DNA of 8,962 nucleotides from Weeksellaceae bacterium (GTDB lineage: Bacteria; Bacteroidota; Bacteroidia; Flavobacteriales; Weeksellaceae). Location of the stretch: assembly GCA_028694715.1 (NCBI GenBank), contig JAQVKJ010000031.1:1-8962 (forward strand), given 5' to 3'. The position numbers were made by a program, and so were the translations under genes. The notes beneath the pieces were generated by a model. The model searched no databases. It was not told the DNA's origin and worked only from the letters and a program-made list of their open reading frames with translations. Each line of letters starts with the position of its first letter. Within the stretch, counting starts at the first letter, position 1. Below, in pieces: positions 1 through 6,912 of this stretch.

Positions 1-1
1 C

Positions 2-2113
2 GAGTTTGAAAAAGACAAAAAATTAGCCGAAGACAGAAAGGAAAAACAAAAACAACAAAAAGAAAACAAGAAGAAAAGAAAACGAATCCGAAAAGGAATC
101 CGTCCTGAAGAAATCAAATCTCAGGGTGGTGCATCGGATGACAAACAAGCTGCCAAACAAGGAAAAGGTGGGAAGGGAAGAAGCCCGAGAAGACCGGTGG
201 TTGAACTCACAGAAGAGGAAGTTTCAAAACAAATCAAAGAAACTTACGAAAAACTGACCAGCAAAGGAAACAAATCAAGAGCTGCGAGAATCAGAAGAGA
301 CAAGAGAAAAGAGCGAAGAGAGCAAGAAGCCATGGAATTAGAAGCGCTGGAAAGAGACAAAACGCTTCGTGTGACCGAATTTGTTACAGTGAATGAGCTT
401 GCAAGCCTTATGGATGTTGCTGTAACAGAAGTGATTTCGGCTTGTATGGCACTCGGCATTATGGTGACCATGAATCAGCGTCTCGAGGCTGATACCATTC
501 AGTTGGTGGCCGACGACTTTGGTTTTGATGTCGAATTCAGTAATGTAGAAGAAGAACTCGAAATAGAAGAAGAAGCAGAAGACCATCCAGAAGATCTGGA
601 ACCCCGCGCACCAATTGTTACTGTGATGGGGCATGTGGATCACGGGAAAACCTCACTTCTGGACTACATCAGAAAAGCCAATGTAATTGCGGGTGAATCA
701 GGAGGAATTACCCAGCACATCGGTGCATACAATGTACAGTTGGAAAACAACCAGAGAATTACTTTTCTCGATACTCCTGGTCACGAAGCTTTTACCGCTA
801 TGCGTGCAAGAGGTGCACAGGTAACAGACATCGCAATTATCGTTATCGCTGCCGACGATCAGGTAATGCCACAAACCCGTGAAGCAATCAGTCACGCTCA
901 GGCTGCCGAAGTACCGATTGTCTTTGCCATCAATAAAGTGGACAAACCCACTGCAAATCCTGACAAAGTCAAAGAGCAACTCGCTGCCATGAATTTGCTG
1001 GTTGAGGATTGGGGCGGAAATATTCAGTCAGAAGACATTTCGGCCAAATCAGGGCACAAAGTATCCGAATTACTGGAGAAAGTATTGCTGCAAGCCGAAT
1101 TGCTCGAGCTGAAAGCCAATCCAAACAAAAATGCGGTAGGAACAGTGATTGAAGCCTCACTCGACAAGGGGAGAGGTTATGTCACAACCCTGATTGTACA
1201 GAGTGGAACACTGCGGGTGGGTGATTATTTGGTGGCCGGAAGTCATCACGGGAGCGTGCGTGCCATGCTGGATGAACGAGGAAAACGGGTCAGTGAAGCA
1301 GGCCCTTCTACACCGGCGACCATTCTCGGTCTGAACGGTGCACCCACTGCTGGCGACAAATTCAGGGTCTATGAAGATGAACACGAAGCCAAGCAGATTG
1401 CCAACAAAAGAGAACAGCTGCAGCGCGAACTGACCATTCGTACCCAGAAACACATTACGCTGGACGAAATCGGAAGGCGAATTGCGTTGGGCGACTTCAA
1501 AGAATTAAACATTATATTAAAAGGTGATGTGGACGGCTCAGTGGAAGCTTTGACCGATTCATTGCAGAAACTCTCTACCGAAGAAATCCATATCAATATA
1601 TTATTCAAAGGTGTGGGACAAATCACTGAATCTGATGTGTTGCTTGCAAGCGCATCTGACGCCATCATCATCGGGTTCAATGTCCGTCCGGGCGTATCTG
1701 CCAAAGAAATAGCGGACAGAGAAGAAATAGAAATCAGAAACTACTCCATCATATACGACGCCATTAATGATGTGAAAGAAGCAATGGAAGGAATGCTTTC
1801 ACCCGAGATGAAAGAACAAGTGACAGGTAATGTGGAGGTGAGAGAAACCTTCAAAGTGTCCAAAGTCGGTACAATTGCCGGCTGTATGGTACTTGACGGA
1901 AAAATTACCCGAAATTCAAGAATCAGGCTCATCCGCGACGGAGTGGTTGTGCATGACGGTGAACTGGCGAGTCTGAAACGATACAAAGACGATGTCAAAG
2001 AAGTTAACAAAGGATATGAATGCGGGCTGAATATACATAATTACAATGATGTCCAAGTGGGTGACATCTTAGAAGCTTATGAAACCATCGAGGTGAAAAA
2101 GAAATTGAAATAA
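2..2113 (+). CDS. infB: Translation initiation factor IF-2, 5' partial (C-terminal 703 residues)
   Basis: IF-2 is the GTPase that brings initiator fMet-tRNA to the 30S subunit and promotes 50S joining. The frame is open from base 2, so the gene starts upstream of the window. A GTG at 197 is internal, not the start. Visible residues 1-115 are highly basic and lysine/arginine rich, including a KRKRIRK stretch. An IF2_N-type domain follows at about 118-180, then an acidic linker at about 182-203. The G domain shows all the motifs: G1 GHVDHGKT (residue 210, base 629), G2 GGITQHIG (234), G3 DTPGH (257), G4 NKVD (311) and G5 SAKSG (347). Domains II and III follow, with [10 protein letters not shown] in domain III, and then the tRNA-binding C-terminal domain with the conserved [14 protein letters not shown] near the end. 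Flavobacterial IF-2 is usually 900-1000 residues, so roughly the first quarter is missing. Nothing looks broken. It is usually the last gene of a nusA-infB operon, which fits the terminator directly after it. Confidence 0.97.
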   Translation, partial: EFEKDKKLAEDRKEKQKQQKENKKKRKRIRKGIRPEEIKSQGGASDDKQAAKQGKGGKGRSPRRPVVELTEEEVSKQIKETYEKLTSKGNKSRAARIRRDKRKERREQEAMELEALERDKTLRVTEFVTVNELASLMDVAVTEVISACMALGIMVTMNQRLEADTIQLVADDFGFDVEFSNVEEELEIEEEAEDHPEDLEPRAPIVTVMGHVDHGKTSLLDYIRKANVIAGESGGITQHIGAYNVQLENNQRITFLDTPGHEAFTAMRARGAQVTDIAIIVIAADDQVMPQTREAISHAQAAEVPIVFAINKVDKPTANPDKVKEQLAAMNLLVEDWGGNIQSEDISAKSGHKVSELLEKVLLQAELLELKANPNKNAVGTVIEASLDKGRGYVTTLIVQSGTLRVGDYLVAGSHHGSVRAMLDERGKRVSEAGPSTPATILGLNGAPTAGDKFRVYEDEHEAKQIANKREQLQRELTIRTQKHITLDEIGRRIALGDFKELNIILKGDVDGSVEALTDSLQKLSTEEIHINILFKGVGQITESDVLLASASDAIIIGFNVRPGVSAKEIADREEIEIRNYSIIYDAINDVKEAMEGMLSPEMKEQVTGNVEVRETFKVSKVGTIAGCMVLDGKITRNSRIRLIRDGVVVHDGELASLKRYKDDVKEVNKGYECGLNIHNYNDVQVGDILEAYETIEVKKKLK

Positions 2114-2140
2114 GTATTCTGCTGTGACAGAAACAAATAT

Positions 2141-2173
2141 AAAACCGCTCCAAGCTTTGTGAGCGGTTTTTTT
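2141..2173 (+). terminator. Intrinsic terminator of infB
   Basis: A perfect 10-bp inverted repeat, AAAACCGCTC (2141-2150) and GAGCGGTTTT (2161-2170), is followed by more T residues to 2173. The 10-base loop can extend the stem by about three pairs (CAA with TTG, one bulged T). It starts 27 bases after the infB stop codon. The A-run on the 5' side mirrors the T-run, so it could also act on the minus strand, but no minus-strand gene needs it here. It separates infB transcription from the susCD unit. Confidence 0.9.
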
Positions 2174-2235
2174 GTGAAATCCGTGAACAACGATTGATAT
2201 GCACCTTAGCGGAATGAAGTTAAAATCTAAAAAAA

Positions 2236-2267
2236 TTTGGAAATCTTAATTAAATGTTACAATTTTG
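2236..2267 (+). promoter_or_regulatory. Bacteroidetes-type promoter for the susCD unit
   Basis: A TTTG at 2236-2239 (the -33 element) is followed, after 20 bases, by CAATTTTG at 2260-2267. The latter matches the Bacteroidetes -7 consensus TAnnTTTG at every defined position except the first. The spacing is in the expected range. Transcription would begin near 2273, giving a leader of only about 20 bases before the ATG at 2295. The leader is A-rich and has no Shine-Dalgarno sequence, as is normal in this phylum. It is too short for a riboswitch. An 8-bp palindrome TTAATTAA lies between the two elements (2246-2253), but no operator can be assigned from it. Element identity is seen in the sequence; promoter activity is inferred. 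Confidence 0.6.
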
Positions 2268-2294
2268 CCACGATAATGTTATAAAAAATTAAGT

Positions 2295-5200
2295 ATGAGG
2301 ACAAAATTTGCATTTTTAAGTGCACTATTCCTGCTCTTTGCCGGGCAGGTGATTTTTGCTCAGGTTACAGGTACCGTACAAGATGAATTCGGACCTGTGG
2401 TTGATGCAGAGGTGACAGTAAAAGGTGGGGATGGACTTACTTTTACCGATGAAAACGGTAAATTTGAAATCGACGCTAAAATTGGTGATTCTCTGGTGAT
2501 AACCGATATCATGGGAAACACACGGGAGTACAGCGTTACCAGATTAAATATGGGTAACCTACAACTCGACAGTGTTGTTGAATTGGAAGTGGTGACACTG
2601 ACAGGATCAGTATTTGACCCTACTTCGAATTCAGTAGCTGGTGTGACCATCATCGATCAGAAGGCCATCGAAACCCTTACACCTTCAATGTCTGTTGACC
2701 AGATGTTATCCGGTAAGATTGCCGGTCTTAACTCGGTTGGACAGAAGGGTGGAGCACCCGGAGGAGTGGCGAATGAGATTATTCGTGGAGCACTCGGGCT
2801 GACAGGTGGGGTGAAATCTCCGTTGTATGTTGTGAATGGCGCATATCTGAATGAAGATGATGTGAACTCCATCAACCCGAACGATGTTGAGTCAATCGAG
2901 GTATTGAAAGAAGCTTCCAAACTGGCGGTTTATGGTTCAAGAGGTGCCAACGGTGTAGTGGTTATCAAAACCAAATCCGCAAGAAAAGGACAGTCAATCA
3001 TCAATTATAGAACCAGCATGGCCTACTCTGAATTGATGAGTCTTCCTAATTTTAAAACGATGAATTCATCGCAATTGCTGGATTTGGATAATCAGTTGTT
3101 TGAGTTCGGACAGGCCAACGGTATTAACGGATTGGGTGTGTCAAGAACACCTGAACAAATTGCAGAATTAAGCAAAATCAATACAGACTGGGAAGATGTG
3201 TTCACCAAAAGAGGATATCTGGTTTCACACTATGTGTCCATTACCACAGGTAGTGACAATGTGGCAACCAACTTCTCATTGGGTTATGACAGCAACTCAG
3301 GAAACATTGTTTATTACAAAGGATTTAACCGTATCAGTGGTACATTCAATACAACTGTGGCCGTTAACGACAGATTCAACTATGGTTTGAATATGTCGGG
3401 TGCTTACACAACCCGCGACAACCCGCGTGACCGTTACAACGCACAGAGCCCTTTCTATAGTATCCTGAACAACAGACCTTACACTACTCCATACGAAATG
3501 GATGCCGACGGCAATGTGGTGTTGGATCAATACGGTGACCCAAAATTCAATACAGCAGTCAACGCAACCAGCTACGCTGCTTTGGATGAACTGAAATATA
3601 CAAATACAGAATACAGAAACCTGAGATTGTTCGGTTCCGGATTTATGGCTTTGGAAATATTCAGAAATGTGACTGCCCGTACAACCTTTGGTTTGAACTA
3701 TGACAGAGCACAAAACGAATCTTTCGGTCAGCCTCGTTCAATTCTTTCTGACCTATTGGGTTACGGAGGATGGAAATGGGATTCAAGCTCAGACCGTTTG
3801 GACTACAACTGGAGAAATGAGGTGGCTTATGTAAACAGCTGGGGCGAACACAGCTTGAGAGCAACCTTGGGTTCTGAGTACATTAACGAGAATAACTATT
3901 ACAACCTGATTAACTCAAGAGGTTATCCTAACAATATTCAGGATGTACAAGTTCTTGGAACAGTTATCCCTGCGGATACTTATACCAACCGTTGGGAGTT
4001 GTCAAGATTTGGTTATCTTGGGGTTGTTAATTATGACTATGATAAGAAATACTTCTTGGATGTTTATGCGAGAAGAGACGGAACTTCATTGGCCGGGCTC
4101 GACAATCAGTACGGATTCTTCTGGGGTGCGTCTGTTGCATGGGACCTTGCCAGAGAAAACTTCTTGAGTGATAAATCTTGGTTAGATGCATTCAGATTGT
4201 CTGCTTCTTATGGTGAAAGTGGCGATGACAGCGGTTTGGCTCGGTATTCAAACATCCTGAAAATCTTCCAAAGCAACCATCATGGAACACCTTATTCATA
4301 TGTAAGTACAACCATTCCTAACAGAGATGTTACTTGGGAAAACAACAAAAAACTGAATTTGGGTCTTGACTTTGGTTTCTTCAACAAACGATTGACAGGT
4401 AGCTTTGCATATTTCAATGACAAAAGAACAGACTTCCTCTTTGTAGATACCATGGCACCGGAAGTTGGTTCTCCATCTGTGACTGTAAATGCTGGTGAAC
4501 TTGAAAACTCAGGTATTGAATTTGCATTGAACTACGATGTTCTTAAATCAAAAACAGGATTGAACTTGTCGGTTTATGGTAATGTGACCAATATAAAATA
4601 CACCATCAACGAACTTGCAAATGGTGAAACAGAAATTTTCCCTTCCGGTACATTTGAATCAATGATTCACAGAGTTGGTGAAACTCCATATTCATTCTAC
4701 ATGGTTCGTTATTACGGTGTTGACCCTGATACCGGTCAAGCGATTTATTTGGACAAAGACGGCAACCAAACCACTACTTACAGTGCTGAAGATATGGTAT
4801 TGCTTGAAGGCAAATCACCACTTCCAACACTTTATGGTGGATTCGGTTTGAACGCTGAGTACAAAGGATTCAACCTGAGAGCTGATTTCAATTATCAAAG
4901 CGGTGCTTATATGTACAACAACACTTACTTTGATTTGATGAATCTTGCGCCGGGTGCAACCAACAACCACCATGTGGATGCATTCAACTACTGGCAAAAT
5001 CCGGGTGATACCAATGTATGGCAGGCACCTTCAGCAGAAGGATTCAGATATTCTGATTTGTTCCTTGAAAAGAGTGACTATGTATTGTTCAGAAGCTTGG
5101 AATTGGGTTATTCTTTCGACAAAAAATTGTTTGAAAGACTGCCAATCTCAGGATTCAGAGTTTTCGTACAAGCACAGAACCTTGCGCTTTGGACCAAATA

Positions 5201-5339
5201 CCATGGTAATCCGATTGTCGGCACCGGTTCTTCCGAGAGCAGTAATGTCAACAATACTGGATATGTTTCGGGTGCATTCACCGCATGGTCTTACCCATTG
5301 TCCAGAGTATATACTCTTGGTCTAAACATTCAATTCTAA
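2295..5339 (+). CDS. SusC/RagA family TonB-dependent outer-membrane transporter
   Basis: This is an outer-membrane channel that imports a SusD-captured ligand using proton-motive force passed on by TonB-ExbBD. The 1014-residue length is normal for the family. A Sec signal peptide covers residues 1-22, with cleavage after FA and Q23 as the mature start. A CarboxypepD_reg-like beta-sandwich spans about 24-97. The plug domain spans about 118-228 and carries two SusC signatures: SPLYVVNGAYL (175-185) and the NPNDVESIEVLKEAS / YGSRGANGVVVIKTK block (194-227). The 22-strand barrel fills the rest and ends in a C-terminal phenylalanine, the usual signal for BAM-mediated insertion. There is no N-terminal secretin/STN domain, so signalling to an anti-sigma factor is unlikely. 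The expected TonB-box region (about 95-105) reads ELEVVTLTG rather than the common DEVVVTG-like form. The ATG is supported by the signal peptide directly after it and by the promoter upstream. The substrate cannot be inferred: no enzyme genes lie nearby. Confidence 0.95.
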   Translation: MRTKFAFLSALFLLFAGQVIFAQVTGTVQDEFGPVVDAEVTVKGGDGLTFTDENGKFEIDAKIGDSLVITDIMGNTREYSVTRLNMGNLQLDSVVELEVVTLTGSVFDPTSNSVAGVTIIDQKAIETLTPSMSVDQMLSGKIAGLNSVGQKGGAPGGVANEIIRGALGLTGGVKSPLYVVNGAYLNEDDVNSINPNDVESIEVLKEASKLAVYGSRGANGVVVIKTKSARKGQSIINYRTSMAYSELMSLPNFKTMNSSQLLDLDNQLFEFGQANGINGLGVSRTPEQIAELSKINTDWEDVFTKRGYLVSHYVSITTGSDNVATNFSLGYDSNSGNIVYYKGFNRISGTFNTTVAVNDRFNYGLNMSGAYTTRDNPRDRYNAQSPFYSILNNRPYTTPYEMDADGNVVLDQYGDPKFNTAVNATSYAALDELKYTNTEYRNLRLFGSGFMALEIFRNVTARTTFGLNYDRAQNESFGQPRSILSDLLGYGGWKWDSSSDRLDYNWRNEVAYVNSWGEHSLRATLGSEYINENNYYNLINSRGYPNNIQDVQVLGTVIPADTYTNRWELSRFGYLGVVNYDYDKKYFLDVYARRDGTSLAGLDNQYGFFWGASVAWDLARENFLSDKSWLDAFRLSASYGESGDDSGLARYSNILKIFQSNHHGTPYSYVSTTIPNRDVTWENNKKLNLGLDFGFFNKRLTGSFAYFNDKRTDFLFVDTMAPEVGSPSVTVNAGELENSGIEFALNYDVLKSKTGLNLSVYGNVTNIKYTINELANGETEIFPSGTFESMIHRVGETPYSFYMVRYYGVDPDTGQAIYLDKDGNQTTTYSAEDMVLLEGKSPLPTLYGGFGLNAEYKGFNLRADFNYQSGAYMYNNTYFDLMNLAPGATNNHHVDAFNYWQNPGDTNVWQAPSAEGFRYSDLFLEKSDYVLFRSLELGYSFDKKLFERLPISGFRVFVQAQNLALWTKYHGNPIVGTGSSESSNVNNTGYVSGAFTAWSYPLSRVYTLGLNIQF

Positions 5340-5350
5340 ATTATTAAAAG

Positions 5351-6817
5351 ATGAAAAAGATATTCAAATATTTTTTGACAGCCACATTGGCATTTGCCTT
5401 TATTGGTTGTGAAAGCGATGAACTAGAACAGTTGCCTCCAGGTGATGCGATTTACGAATACTATTTCCTGTCGCCTGAGGAATTTGAATCAGCCATCAGA
5501 GGTGCATACATGTCCTTCTTTACCAGCGGGTTTTTCTCTGATGAAGCAGGAATCATTAAGACAGGAGACATCCTTGCTGACAATGTGATTTTTAATCCGG
5601 GCGGAAGAGGTACAGGTTTTACCGGTGCCAACTGGCTGTATGATTCAGGAACGGGAGCTCCTACCCAGATTTATTCAGCGGCTTATCAGATGATTTACAG
5701 ATGTAACGCCATATTGGCCAACATCGACAATCTTGATGATGCTGACTTCCCTAACAAAGCTCAAATCAGAGCCGAAGCACTTGCTTTGAGAGGTATTGCA
5801 CATTTTGAAGCCGCAAGAAATTATATCAAAATCCCTACCCAGGGGGCTGATGCAAATTCTTTCGTGGGAATTCCTTATGTAACCGAATTCGACCCGTATC
5901 TGGAGCCTGCAAGAGAAGCTTCTGTTGCAGTGGTATATGACAAAATCATTGCTGATTTGGAAGCAGCTCTTCCCGATATTCCTACGACTTCAGAAAACAA
6001 ATTCAGATTGAACCAAAATTCTTTCAAAGGTATTTTGTCAAGAATCTATCTGTTTGCAGGTAATTACGACAAAGTAATCGAGTACGCTACTCCTGTTGTT
6101 GCAGCCGTGCAACCAGCACCCAGTGCTTCGCTTAAGAACTATTGGAGATCGAATGATGATACCGGAGTTTTGTTACAGACAATTGCTGAAGTTGGTGACC
6201 CAGTTATCGGTATCAACTACAGCCAAGGTACAGGTCCTACCATGGTAGCAGAATATACAGTTGACAAAGCATTCCATGATTTGTTCGACCCTGTTACTGA
6301 GAAAGACAGATACGAAGCTTCTATTGGTAAAAACAACTCGCTGAATATTTATTTTGTGAACAAATACATGCAAAGCATCATTGGTTTTGGATTGCACCAC
6401 GGTAGATATTTAAGAGTTGAAGAGGTTATCCTTAACCTTGCAGAAGCCCAGTACCTGAACGAACAGCCAGGTGCTGCATTGACCACTCTGAATATATTGA
6501 GAGATGCAAGATACACTTCGTACGCAGGTGGTGAATCAGGTGATGCATTGTTTGACGCAATTCAACTTGAAAGAAGAAAAGAATTGTGTTTTGAAGGCGA
6601 TCGTTGGTTCACTCTGAAGAGACTTCAAGGTGTACCGGGCATTCCTGCGGTATATTCGCAAGGTGTTCAGCGTTCAGGAAACGGAGAAATGGCTGACGGA
6701 ACAGGTACATTGCCTGTGAACCTCAATCTTGCCCCAGGTGCAAGAGAATGGCAATTCCCGATTACCCAATCGCACATGATTCGTAATCCGAATATGACCC
6801 AGACACCCGGATATTAA
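5351..6817 (+). CDS. SusD/RagB family surface lipoprotein (ligand-capture lid of the SusCD pair)
   Basis: SusD proteins sit on the outer face of the SusC barrel and open and close as a lid to deliver ligand. The lipoprotein signal peptide ends in the lipobox FIGC, with C20 as the lipidated residue. The next residues are ESDELE, acidic as in the Bacteroidetes lipoprotein export signal for surface display. Family hallmarks are the TPR-like helix RAEALALRGIAHFEAARNY (140-158), the helix VEEVILNLAEAQYL in the C-terminal half, the ERRKELCFEGDRWF block (407-420), and a C-terminal PITQ...NPNMTQTPGY ending. The 488-residue length is normal and nothing is truncated. The start lies 11 bases after the susC stop, so the two are cotranscribed, and a terminator follows within 20 bases. 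The upstream bases are A-rich without a Shine-Dalgarno sequence. The ligand is unknown. Confidence 0.95.
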   Translation: MKKIFKYFLTATLAFAFIGCESDELEQLPPGDAIYEYYFLSPEEFESAIRGAYMSFFTSGFFSDEAGIIKTGDILADNVIFNPGGRGTGFTGANWLYDSGTGAPTQIYSAAYQMIYRCNAILANIDNLDDADFPNKAQIRAEALALRGIAHFEAARNYIKIPTQGADANSFVGIPYVTEFDPYLEPAREASVAVVYDKIIADLEAALPDIPTTSENKFRLNQNSFKGILSRIYLFAGNYDKVIEYATPVVAAVQPAPSASLKNYWRSNDDTGVLLQTIAEVGDPVIGINYSQGTGPTMVAEYTVDKAFHDLFDPVTEKDRYEASIGKNNSLNIYFVNKYMQSIIGFGLHHGRYLRVEEVILNLAEAQYLNEQPGAALTTLNILRDARYTSYAGGESGDALFDAIQLERRKELCFEGDRWFTLKRLQGVPGIPAVYSQGVQRSGNGEMADGTGTLPVNLNLAPGAREWQFPITQSHMIRNPNMTQTPGY

Positions 6818-6836
6818 TATTCGGTTGTATAATAAC

Positions 6837-6866
6837 AAAAACCCGTTCTTTTGGACGGGTTTTTTT
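6837..6866 (+). terminator. Intrinsic terminator of the susCD unit
   Basis: The arm AAAAACCCGTTC (6837-6848) pairs with GGACGGGTTTTT (6853-6864) around a TTTT loop. One T-G wobble lies near the loop, and the T-run continues to 6866. The hairpin begins 19 bases after the susD stop. It closes susCD as a two-gene unit and separates it from the porin gene. The reverse side also has an A/T-run arrangement, but no minus-strand gene is evident upstream. Confidence 0.9.
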
Positions 6867-6894
6867 ATTCAGCGAAATTTTTGGTTTAAATTTG
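6864..6894 (+). promoter_or_regulatory. Bacteroidetes-type promoter for the porin gene
   Basis: TAAATTTG at 6887-6894 is an exact match to the -7 consensus TAnnTTTG. No good TTG -33 element exists. The best candidate is TTTA at 6864-6867, 19 bases upstream, at the end of the susD terminator T-run. Transcription would start near 6900, about 13 bases before the ATG at 6913. This placement also argues against the in-frame TTG at 6892, which lies inside the -7 element and would not be transcribed. The -7 match is seen; activity is inferred. Confidence 0.5.
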
Positions 6895-6912
6895 CGTTGT
6901 CTAATATTGTTT

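Noticed and set aside
197..199. GTG codon as the start of infB or of a short IF-2 isoform
   Set aside because: The frame is open all the way to base 2 and encodes typical basic IF-2 N-terminal sequence before this codon. Internal-start isoforms are known for E. coli IF-2, but nothing here points to one.
2174..2294. Riboswitch, small RNA or tRNA between infB and susC
   Set aside because: After the terminator the region is simply AT-rich, has no stable stem set, and its inferred leader is about 20 bases.
3297..3713. Open 138-codon frame on the minus strand inside susC
   Set aside because: It lies fully antisense to a strongly supported barrel gene, its product is cysteine/valine/histidine-rich with no recognisable domain, and it is explained by codon bias of the plus-strand gene.
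4945..5325. Open 126-codon plus-strand frame overlapping the 3' end of susC in another frame
   Set aside because: It is embedded in the conserved C-terminal barrel sequence of SusC and its translation shows no domain or signal; a shadow frame.
6892..6894. TTG codon as an earlier start for the porin gene
   Set aside because: It lies within the exact TAnnTTTG promoter element and would add seven residues in front of a well-formed signal peptide that starts at the ATG at 6913.
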